Shown piece by piece: positions 57,856 to 64,000 of a stretch of DNA of 64,000 nt. The position numbers and the translations under genes were made by a program. Source of the stretch: Patulibacter minatonensis DSM 18081 (GTDB taxonomy: Bacteria > Actinomycetota > Thermoleophilia > Solirubrobacterales > Solirubrobacteraceae); contig NZ_KI912613.1 in assembly GCF_000519325.1 (NCBI RefSeq), positions 2,461,029 through 2,525,028 on the forward strand, given 5' to 3'. Below the pieces are notes generated by a model that did no database searches, was not told where the DNA came from, and worked only from the letters and a program-made list of their open reading frames with translations. Within the stretch, counting starts at the first letter, position 1; each line of letters opens with the position of its first letter.

Positions 57856-59492
57856 CGGTCGTCGCCCTCTCTCAGGGCCTTCCGGCGGACCTTCCCGCTC
57901 GACGTCTTCGGGAGCTCGTCCGCGAAGTCGACGATCCGCGGGTACTTGTACGGCGCGGTCTCCGCCTTGACGTGGTCCTGGAGCTCGCGGACGAGGTCGT
58001 CGGACGGCTCGTGGCCGTCGCGCAGGACGACGACGGCGCGGACGACCGACCCGCGCTCGGGATCGGGGGCCGCGACCGCGGCGGCCTCGGCGACCGCGTG
58101 GTGCGACACGAGCGCCGACTCGACCTCGAACGGCCCGATCCGGTACCCGGCGCTGATGATCACGTCGTCGGTGCGGCCCTCGAAGAAGAGGTAGCCGTCG
58201 TCGTCCTGCGTGACGCGATCGCCGGTGCGCCAGACCTCACCGGTGGTGGCGCGGTCGGCGAGGGCCGTGTCGTCGTCCGCGCGGCCGACCGCCTCCCCGG
58301 CCGCGCCGCCCGCTCCGGCCCCACCGGCCGCGCCGTCGGCCGCGGGCCCGTGCTCGTCGGCCGGCCCGTCGCCGTCACCCGCGGCCCCCGCGTCCCCGAG
58401 GTACCGCAGGAAGAACGTCGGCACGGTCGCGGGGTCGACCACCAGCTCGCCGTCGTCGATCCACGCGCGGACGCCCGGCAGCGGCCGGCCCATCGAGCCC
58501 GGGCGGACCTCGCCGCCGGGCGGCACGCCGGTCAGCTGGCCGGTCTCGGTCTGGCCGTAGCCGTCGCGGATCGTGACCCCCGTGGCGGCCTCCCAGGCAC
58601 GGATGACCTCGGGGTTCAGGGCCTCGCCGGCCGCGACCAGGCCGCGACAGTCGGGCAGCGGCGGGATCTCGGCGCGGGCGCTGATCACGCGGTACTCGGT
58701 GGGCGCCATGCAGAGAACGGTGACGCGCTCGCGGACGAGCAGCTCGAGCCGCTCGGCGGGGTCGAAGCGCGCGTCGTGCAGGAGCGCCGCGGCGCCGGTC
58801 AGCCACGGGGCGATGAAGACGTTGCGCGCGCTCTTGCTCCACCCGCTCGCGGCGGTGCACCACACGAGGTCGTCCCGGCCGGCACCGAGCCAGTGCTTCG
58901 CCTGGACCGCCTGCCCGGTCAGGTACCGCTGGCCGTGGAGGACGGGCTTCGCGCGCCCGGACGTCCCGCTCGTGAACGTGATCAGGCACCCGTCGCCGGG
59001 GTCGAGGTCGACGGCGGGGGCCGGGTCGGCGGCGAGGAGGGGGTGGTCGATGGCCGGGGCAGGGTCGGCCGCGAGGACCTGGCCGGCGGCGGCGGATGCG
59101 GCGGCCGGCACCCACAGGACCTCCGCGTCGGGCGCGGCGGCCTCGAGCGTCTCGCGGTTGCGCTCGTCGGCGACGATCAGCCGCGGCGGGACGGCCTCGA
59201 GCCGCGAGCGCAGGTCGGCCGGCCGCAGCTGCTCGGTGCACGGCAGGACGACCGCGCCGATCCGGAAGCACGCGACCATCGTCAGGACCCACTCGGGCCG
59301 GTTGCCGATCAGGGTCAGGACGACGTCCCCGCGACGGACCCCGCGGGCGGTCAGGACCCCGGCGGCGCGGGCGGCGCCGTCGGCCGCGTCGCCGAACGAC
59401 CAGACCCGCCGCGCCCCGTCGCGGGCGAGCTCGACCAGCGCCGTCCTCGCGGGGTCCTGCGCGTCCACCGTGTCCCGGGCGAAGTTCACCAT
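57852..59492 (-). CDS. Acyl-CoA synthetase, medium-chain/acetate-like ANL enzyme
   Basis: The 546-residue ANL enzyme has ITFTSGTSGRAKPVLHGQRY (P-loop, about residues 170-189), RDGYGQTETGQLTG (motif with Glu) and VWRTGDRVTQDDDGYLFFEG plus RTDDVIISAGYRIGPFEVE. Its C-terminal PKTSSGKVRRKALREGD carries the catalytic lysine. Between the E-motif and the hinge there is an unusual Gly/Ala/Asp-rich insertion of about 50 residues (around GAAGDGDGPADEHGPAADGA). These features fit ACSM-type ligases. A longer in-frame extension upstream overlaps the divergent dehydrogenase gene and is rejected. Co-translated with the FAD oxidase. Confidence 0.85.
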   Translation of the reverse strand: MVNFARDTVDAQDPARTALVELARDGARRVWSFGDAADGAARAAGVLTARGVRRGDVVLTLIGNRPEWVLTMVACFRIGAVVLPCTEQLRPADLRSRLEAVPPRLIVADERNRETLEAAAPDAEVLWVPAAASAAAGQVLAADPAPAIDHPLLAADPAPAVDLDPGDGCLITFTSGTSGRAKPVLHGQRYLTGQAVQAKHWLGAGRDDLVWCTAASGWSKSARNVFIAPWLTGAAALLHDARFDPAERLELLVRERVTVLCMAPTEYRVISARAEIPPLPDCRGLVAAGEALNPEVIRAWEAATGVTIRDGYGQTETGQLTGVPPGGEVRPGSMGRPLPGVRAWIDDGELVVDPATVPTFFLRYLGDAGAAGDGDGPADEHGPAADGAAGGAGAGGAAGEAVGRADDDTALADRATTGEVWRTGDRVTQDDDGYLFFEGRTDDVIISAGYRIGPFEVESALVSHHAVAEAAAVAAPDPERGSVVRAVVVLRDGHEPSDDLVRELQDHVKAETAPYKYPRIVDFADELPKTSSGKVRRKALREGDDR

Positions 59493-59543
59493 CGAGGCAT
59501 AGCATGGCCCGATGGCTGCGACGGACGGGTCCAGGGCGAACGC

Positions 59544-60722
59544 GTGAGCACCGCGCACCCCACCACGACCACCGCGGCGGTCCTCCGCGAGACCGGCGTC
59601 GACCGGCCGTACGACGAGACCCGGCCGCTGACGCTCGAGACGCTGACCCTCGACCCGCCCGGCCGCGGCGAGCTGCTCGTCCGCGTCCGCGCCGCCGGGC
59701 TCTGCCACTCCGACCTCTCGACGGTCAACGGCGACCGGCCCCGCCCGACGCCGATGGCGCTCGGCCACGAGGTCGCCGGCGAGGTCGTCGGGCTGGGGGA
59801 GGGGACGGCCCGGCCGGCCGACGCCGACGGCGGGAGCGGTGCGCTCGGCTTCGCCGTCGGCGACCACGTCGTGATGGCGTTCGTCCCGTCCTGCGGCGCG
59901 TGCGACCCGTGCCGCCAGGGCCGGCCGGCGCTCTGCGAGCCCGGCGCCGCGGCGAACGGTCGCGGCGAGCTCCTCGCGGGCGGCCGGCGTCTGCACGACG
60001 GCGACGGCGACGTCCACCACCACCTCGGCGTCTCCGGCTTCAGCGACCACGTCGTCGTGTCCGCCCGCTCGGTCGTCCGGATCGACCCGGAGGTCCCGTG
60101 GGAGGTGGCCGCGCTGTTCGGCTGCGCGGTCCTCACCGGCGTCGGCGCCGTCGTCAACGCCGCGAAGGTCCGGCCGGGCGAGTCCGTGGCGATCTTCGGG
60201 CTCGGCGGCGTCGGCCTCGCCGCGATGCTCGGGGCGATCGCCGCGGGTGCGCACCCGGTCGTCGTGGTCGACGTCGTCGAGGAGAAGCTGGAGCTCGCCC
60301 GCGAGCTGGGGGCGACGCACGCGATCTCCTCGGGCGACGACGTCGTCGAGCGCGTGCGCGCGGTGACGGGCGGCGGGCCCGACCACGCGATCGAGACCGT
60401 CGGCTCGGCCGGCGTGCTGGCGACCGCCTACGCGGCGACCCGCCGCGGCGGCGTGACCACGACCGTCGGCCTGCCCCACCCGTCGGCGAGCCTCTCGATC
60501 CCGGCGGTCTCCCTCACCGCCGAGGAGCGCACGCTGCAGGGCTCGTATCTCGGTTCCTGCGTCCCCGAGCGCGACATCCCGCGCTTCGTCGCCCTCTACC
60601 GCGCGGGCCGCCTGCCGGTCGACCGCCTCCTCACCCACCGGCTGCGCCCGGACGAGATCAACGCCGGCTTCGAGCGCCTGGCGAAGGGCGAGGGCGTGCG
60701 GCAGGTCGTGGTCTTCGACTGA
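59544..60722 (+). CDS. Zinc-dependent alcohol dehydrogenase (MDR, class III-like)
   Basis: The 392-residue zinc enzyme has catalytic-zinc residues Cys in AAGLCHSDLSTVNG and His/Glu in MALGHEVAGEVVGLG, a structural zinc loop CGACDPCRQGRPALCEPG (four Cys), and the Rossmann motif VAIFGLGGVGLAAMLGAI. Spacing matches the S-(hydroxymethyl)glutathione/mycothiol and aryl-alcohol dehydrogenase subgroup; the N-terminal insertion with GDGDVHHHLGVSG is also seen there. The GTG start lies 51 bases from the divergent CoA ligase start. Substrate unknown; with the neighbouring aldehyde dehydrogenase and oxidase it suggests an alcohol-to-acid path. Confidence 0.88.
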   Translation: MSTAHPTTTTAAVLRETGVDRPYDETRPLTLETLTLDPPGRGELLVRVRAAGLCHSDLSTVNGDRPRPTPMALGHEVAGEVVGLGEGTARPADADGGSGALGFAVGDHVVMAFVPSCGACDPCRQGRPALCEPGAAANGRGELLAGGRRLHDGDGDVHHHLGVSGFSDHVVVSARSVVRIDPEVPWEVAALFGCAVLTGVGAVVNAAKVRPGESVAIFGLGGVGLAAMLGAIAAGAHPVVVVDVVEEKLELARELGATHAISSGDDVVERVRAVTGGGPDHAIETVGSAGVLATAYAATRRGGVTTTVGLPHPSASLSIPAVSLTAEERTLQGSYLGSCVPERDIPRFVALYRAGRLPVDRLLTHRLRPDEINAGFERLAKGEGVRQVVVFD

Positions 60723-60737
60723 TCTTCACGGCGGGCC

Positions 60738-60835
60738 GGCACCCCGGGTGCCCACTGGCCGCATGACCGCGCGGCACCCCGGGTGCCCACTGGCCGCATG
60801 ACCGCGCGGCACCCCGGGTACCCACCGGCCGCGCG
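60738..60835. repeat. Tandem 35-bp intergenic repeats
   Basis: Two exact copies (60738-60772, 60773-60807) and a third diverged partial copy share GGCACCCCGGGTGCCCACTG; each starts with GGCACCC-C-GGGTGCC, a hairpin-forming palindrome. The array fills a large part of the 269-base gap between the alcohol and the aldehyde dehydrogenase genes. The rest of the gap holds nothing recognisable. Confidence 0.8.
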
Positions 60836-60991
60836 CCGACCGCACGGGTCGTCCGGCAGCACGACGGGACCCGCGACGGCCCGTCGCGCCGGGGGCCCGC
60901 GGGACGCGTGACAGGATGGATCGACCGGCCGCGGCGGACCCCGCGGCGCAGGTCGGACACCGACCCGGCAACGAGCAGATCGAGGATGACC

Positions 60992-62458
60992 ATGGCCGAC
61001 GAGCAGACTCCCGACCTCCCGCTCCGCGTGCCCGCGCAGAGCCACATCGACGGCGACTGGACGAAGCTCGGCGGCGAGACGTTCGTCGTCACGAACAAGG
61101 CCGACGACTCCGCGCTCGCGCACGTCACCGACGGCACGCCGGACGACGCACAGGCCACCATGGACGGTGCCTGGGAGGGCTTCCTCGCGTGGCGGGCGAC
61201 GTCCCCGCGCGAGCGCTCGAACGCGCTCCGCAAAGCCTGGGAGCTCGTCGCCGAGCGGGCCGACGAGCTCGCCGAGCTGATGTCCCTGGAGATGGGCAAG
61301 GCGCTCCCCGACTCGAAGGGCGAGGTCGCCTACGCCAACGGCTTCCTGCTCGAGTACTCCGAGCGCGCGACCCGGATCGAGGGGCGCCACGCGTTCCACG
61401 AGACTTCCGGCGGCCGGATCCTCACGCAGAAGGACCCGGTCGGGCCCTGCGTGTTCGTCACCCCGTGGAACTTCCCGCTGGCGATGGGCACCCGCAAGAT
61501 CGCGCCGGCCCTCGCCGCGGGCTGTTCGGTCGTCATCAAGCCGCCGCAGCAGACGCCGCTGACGATGCTCGCGCTGGTCGGCATCCTCGTCGAGGCCGGG
61601 GTCCACCCGAAGGCCGTCTCGGTGCTGACGACGACGAACTCGCGCGAGGTCACCACCGCGCTGATCGAGCACCCGCGCACCGCGAAGCTCTCGTTCACCG
61701 GCTCGACGCCCGTCGGGCGCAACCTCGCCGAGCAGGGCGGCAAGGCCCTCCTGCGGATGTCCATGGAGCTCGGCGGCAACGCCCCGTTCCTCGTCTTCGA
61801 CGACGCCGACGTCCCCGCCGCGCTCGAGGGCGCGAAGGTGGCCAAGTTCCGCAACGGCGGGCAGGCGTGCACGTCCGCCAACCGCTTCCTCGTCCACGAG
61901 TCGGTCGCCGAGGAGTTCACGAAGGGCCTCGTCGAGATCGCCGACGGCCTGCAGCTCGGCGCCGGCACCGCCGAGGGCACGACGCTCGGGCCGATGATCG
62001 ACGACGACGCCGTCGCGAAGGTCCGCGAGCTCGTCGACGACGCCGTCGAGCGCGGCGCCACCGTCGCCGCGGGCGGCAACGACAAGGCGGACGGCCGCTA
62101 CTACCCCGGCACCGTCCTGACCGGCGTGCCGGCGGACGCGCGGATCCTCCACGAGGAGGTCTTCGGCCCGGTCGCCCCGGTGATCACCTTCAAGGACGAG
62201 GAGGAGGCCGTGCGGCTCGCCAACGACACCGAGTACGGCCTGGTCGCCTACGCCTACACCGAGGGTGCCGCCCGGCTCCTCCGTCTGGCGCGCACGATCG
62301 AGGCGGGCATGCTCGGCATGAACACCGGCCTGGTCTCGAACCCCGCTGCCCCGTTCGGCGGCATCAAGGACTCGGGCTTCGGTCGCGAGGGCGGGCCGGA
62401 GGGCTTCGAGGAGTACCTCCAGACCCGCTACGTGGCGATCCCGGACCCGCGGGACTGA
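60992..62458 (+). CDS. Succinate-semialdehyde dehydrogenase-like ALDH
   Basis: This 488-residue aldehyde dehydrogenase has FVTPWNFPLAMGTRKIAPAL, SFTGSTPVGRNLAEQGG, Glu259 in MELGGNAPFLVFDDADV and Cys293 in GGQACTSANRFLV, as in NAD-dependent succinate-semialdehyde and glutarate-semialdehyde dehydrogenases (GabD group). The Met-x-Leu-Glu-Met-Gly-Lys run (SLEMGKALPDSKGE) is typical. Two in-frame ATGs (60986, 60992) are possible; GAGG lies at 60982-60985, a good distance for the second. It is monocistronic. A GntR-family regulator follows after a repeat-filled gap. Confidence 0.9.
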   Translation: MADEQTPDLPLRVPAQSHIDGDWTKLGGETFVVTNKADDSALAHVTDGTPDDAQATMDGAWEGFLAWRATSPRERSNALRKAWELVAERADELAELMSLEMGKALPDSKGEVAYANGFLLEYSERATRIEGRHAFHETSGGRILTQKDPVGPCVFVTPWNFPLAMGTRKIAPALAAGCSVVIKPPQQTPLTMLALVGILVEAGVHPKAVSVLTTTNSREVTTALIEHPRTAKLSFTGSTPVGRNLAEQGGKALLRMSMELGGNAPFLVFDDADVPAALEGAKVAKFRNGGQACTSANRFLVHESVAEEFTKGLVEIADGLQLGAGTAEGTTLGPMIDDDAVAKVRELVDDAVERGATVAAGGNDKADGRYYPGTVLTGVPADARILHEEVFGPVAPVITFKDEEEAVRLANDTEYGLVAYAYTEGAARLLRLARTIEAGMLGMNTGLVSNPAAPFGGIKDSGFGREGGPEGFEEYLQTRYVAIPDPRD

Positions 62459-62480
62459 GGGGGCGGCCGCGGGGCCGCAC

Positions 62481-62700
62481 GGTTCGCCGGCACTTCGCGC
62501 CGCCGGTGGGCCGGCAGCGCTTCGTGCGGTGGGCGCGCACGTTGCGCTGGCGCCCTGCGGCGCTGGAGGGGTGGCAGCGCTCCGCACGGTGTGCGCGCAC
62601 GTTGCGCTGCCGCCGTGCGGCGCTGGTGCGTCGGCAGTGGTTCGTGCGGCGGGGGCGCATGTTGCGCTGCCGCCCGCGCCCCAGCCGGTCGGCGGCGCTG
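62481..62700. repeat. 60-bp imperfect tandem repeats
   Basis: Three full copies at 62521, 62581 and 62641 and a partial one before them share GCGCGCACGTTGCGCTG and a GCGGCGCTGG block at fixed 60-base spacing; the last copy is strongly diverged. This is the largest part of the 504-base gap after the aldehyde dehydrogenase. The repeats leave several frames open, but none has real protein features. Confidence 0.75.
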
Positions 62701-62825
62701 CTTGCCGGCGCGGACCTCGTGCGGCGCGCAGAAAGGCGCGCCACCTGCCCGCTGGTCGGCGTCTGGCGTCCGTTGCTGCGCCAGGGGCGCAGGAACGCGC
62801 GCCGGCTCCGGTCCCTCGGTGGACC

Positions 62826-62864
62826 GGCGTTCGTTCCTGCTCTCGGAGCGCAGGAACGAACGCC
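62826..62864. repeat. Perfect 15-bp inverted repeat within the repeat region
   Basis: GGCGTTCGTTCCTGC (62826-62840) and its exact complement (62850-62864) flank nine bases. Related CAGGAACG and TTCCTGC fragments occur on both sides (62789-62800 and 62891-62902), as if one element has been copied. It could also end the upstream transcript. Confidence 0.6.
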
Positions 62865-62950
62865 ACCCTCCGGCCGGGTCGGCCGCCGGCGTTCCTTCCT
62901 GCGGCGACGATCCGCCGCGCCCGACGCCCCGCGGCCACCCGCTGCGCACC

Positions 62951-62956
62951 TAGTAT
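62951..62956 (+). promoter_or_regulatory. -10 box of a leaderless-type promoter (GntR regulator)
   Basis: TAGTAT ends six bases before the GTG at 62963. Confidence 0.5.
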
Positions 62957-62962
62957 GCAAGC

Positions 62963-63664
62963 GTGGCTCCGCCGGACATCAGGATCGCGCTCGCCGACCG
63001 CGCTCGTGGCGGGACCCGGCAGCGGGTGTACGACGCGTTGCGCGACGCCCTGGTCGCCGGACGGCTCGAGCCCGGGCGGCGACTGTCGGAGAACGAGCTC
63101 GCCGAGGCCCTCGGCGTCAGTCGCACCCCGGTCCGCGAGGCGCTCGTCCGCCTGCGCGACGACCGCATGGTGGAGATCGTCCCGCAGCTCGGCACGTTCG
63201 TCTCGAAGATCTCGATCGGTGCCGTCGCCGACGCGCAGTTCGTCCGGGTCGCGCTCGAGTGCGCCGCGATCCGCCTGACCGCCGAGCGCGTGGGCGACGC
63301 CGAGCTGCTGCAGCTCGCGGCGATCGTCGCGCAGCAGGACGAGGCCCACGCCGGCGGCGACTTCGACCGGTTCTTCGAGCTCGACGACGCGTTCCACGAG
63401 GCGCTGTGCGAGGCCTCGGGTCACGGTATCGCCTGGTCGCTGGCCCAGCGCGCCGACGGGCACCTCGTCCGCGTCCGCCGGCTCAGCCTGCCGGTCCCGG
63501 AGTACATGGGCGAGATGATCCTCGAGCACCGCGCGGTCCTCGAGGCGATCGAGGCCCACGACCCCGACCGCGCGGAGGAGGCCCTGAAGCACCACCTCCG
63601 CATGGTGCTCTCGGTGCTCGAGTCGATCAAGGGCGAGCACCCGGAGTACTTCGCGGAGGCGTAG
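62963..63664 (+). CDS. GntR-family transcription regulator, FCD (FadR) subfamily
   Basis: The 233-residue regulator has an N-terminal winged helix (about residues 18-80; RVYDALRDALVAGRLEPGRR, LSENELAEALGVSRTPVREA) and a C-terminal FCD helical effector domain (about 90-220) with the metal-binding Asp/His pattern, e.g. FELDDAFHEALCEASGH and EHRAVLEAIEAHDPDRAEEA. FCD members bind small carboxylates or sugars and usually repress neighbouring catabolic genes. The aldehyde dehydrogenase upstream, about 500 bases away, is a possible target; no operator was identified. Confidence 0.9.
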   Translation: MAPPDIRIALADRARGGTRQRVYDALRDALVAGRLEPGRRLSENELAEALGVSRTPVREALVRLRDDRMVEIVPQLGTFVSKISIGAVADAQFVRVALECAAIRLTAERVGDAELLQLAAIVAQQDEAHAGGDFDRFFELDDAFHEALCEASGHGIAWSLAQRADGHLVRVRRLSLPVPEYMGEMILEHRAVLEAIEAHDPDRAEEALKHHLRMVLSVLESIKGEHPEYFAEA

Positions 63665-63730
63665 GGCGAGGCAGGAAGTCCGGAGCCGAACCGTTCGGCC
63701 CCCGGCGCCGGCGGCCGGGGGTTCAGCGCG

Positions 63731-63932
63731 TTGCCGATCCGGTACCTGACGGGTGCGAGATCGGGCACGCGGCGGGGCGGGCAGCTGCCGGGCGGCCCCC
63801 GGTTCGGCGCGTTCCGATCTGGTACCTCACGGGTGCGATTCCAGGCACGCGACGGGGCAGGGTTCGGCGTGGCGCCCGTGGTTGCCAGACGTTCCCGATC
63901 CGGTACCTGACGGGTACCGGATCGGGAACACG
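63731..63932. repeat. Three 80-bp-spaced palindromic repeats at the window end
   Basis: Copies near 63731, 63811 and 63891 share GATCCGGTACCTGACGGGT at exact 80-base spacing. The third is a perfect 17-bp stem (63891-63907 with 63913-63929) around TGACG, the other two are degenerate. The gap from the GntR stop to the window end (336 bases) is otherwise empty of recognisable features. Confidence 0.75.
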
Positions 63933-64000
63933 TCGCCCCCGCGCCCCTGCCCTCCGCGCCCCGGCCGCGCCCTGAGCACCGGCCGCGCCCCGCGCCCCGG

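Noticed and set aside
60596..63640. A 1014-codon minus-strand open frame through the aldehyde dehydrogenase and repeats
   Set aside because: Shadow of the plus-strand enzyme; repeats remain open in all frames.
60738..63932. Possible CRISPR arrays in the repeat-filled gaps
   Set aside because: Units are tandem and contiguous, or at fixed spacing with decayed similar spacers; there are no unique spacers and no cas genes.

Overview
The window is very GC-rich bacterial chromosome with third-position G/C bias, GTG starts, and start-stop overlaps of ATGA, GTGA or TGATG. Six MCE genes in a row, an EfeO/EfeB pair, a dCTP deaminase of the mycobacterial type and many CoA-ligase and dehydrogenase genes point to an actinobacterium. 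A Thermoleophilia/Solirubrobacterales member (Patulibacter or Conexibacter-like) is my best guess, but this is inference. No rRNA, tRNA, CRISPR array, IS element or phage gene was recognised.

Layout. 1-4364: N-terminal part of citrate synthase (-), a methyltransferase (+), an acyl-CoA synthetase (+) and dcd (-). 4586-13151: one operon of six MCE (MlaD-domain) proteins, joined by four-base overlaps, with no permease or ATPase gene beside it. 13193-13266: two adjacent perfect hairpins, then a PfkB kinase (-). 14243-20528: cydA-cydB-cydD-cydC (-), cytochrome bd and its assembly ABC transporter. 20638-22490: a membrane histidine kinase and an ANTAR response regulator, divergent from cydA. 22510-31536: a frameshifted lipoprotein, small and secreted proteins, two dehydrogenases, a DEAD-box helicase, a cyclophilin and an aldehyde dehydrogenase. 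31564-33808: kinase (APH) - HAD hydrolase - Cys-X-X repeat protein operon (-). 33873-35569: small membrane protein, SixA-like phosphatase and Fpg/Nei glycosylase. 35683-44459: GMC oxidoreductase, quinone reductase, peroxiredoxin, secreted and lipoproteins, methionine aminopeptidase, flavin reductase-like protein, pentapeptide protein and two HAD hydrolases. 44544-50923: Bax-inhibitor-like and flippase-like membrane proteins, a PASTA-like lipoprotein, a methyltransferase, and a soluble sugar dehydrogenase-like lipoprotein. 51044-55657: EfeO-EfeB (-) and a secreted phospholipase C-like enzyme with a collagen-like stalk (+). 55740-63664: DHFR/RibD-like protein, a CoA ligase - FAD oxidase operon, a zinc alcohol dehydrogenase, a succinate-semialdehyde dehydrogenase and a GntR/FCD regulator. 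Repeat-filled gaps flank these last genes.

Themes. (1) Lipid and aldehyde metabolism: the acyl-CoA synthetase, aldehyde dehydrogenase and GMC oxidoreductase each have a TGACG...CGTCA palindrome upstream and may form a small regulon. (2) More than twenty genes have a TAnnnT -10 hexamer ending 6-8 bases before the start codon, the arrangement expected for leaderless mRNAs. (3) Respiration and envelope functions dominate: cytochrome bd, MCE proteins, several lipoproteins and a surface phospholipase. (4) The least explained gene is the last of the APH-HAD operon. It encodes a 12-residue repeat followed by ten cysteines at exactly every third position.
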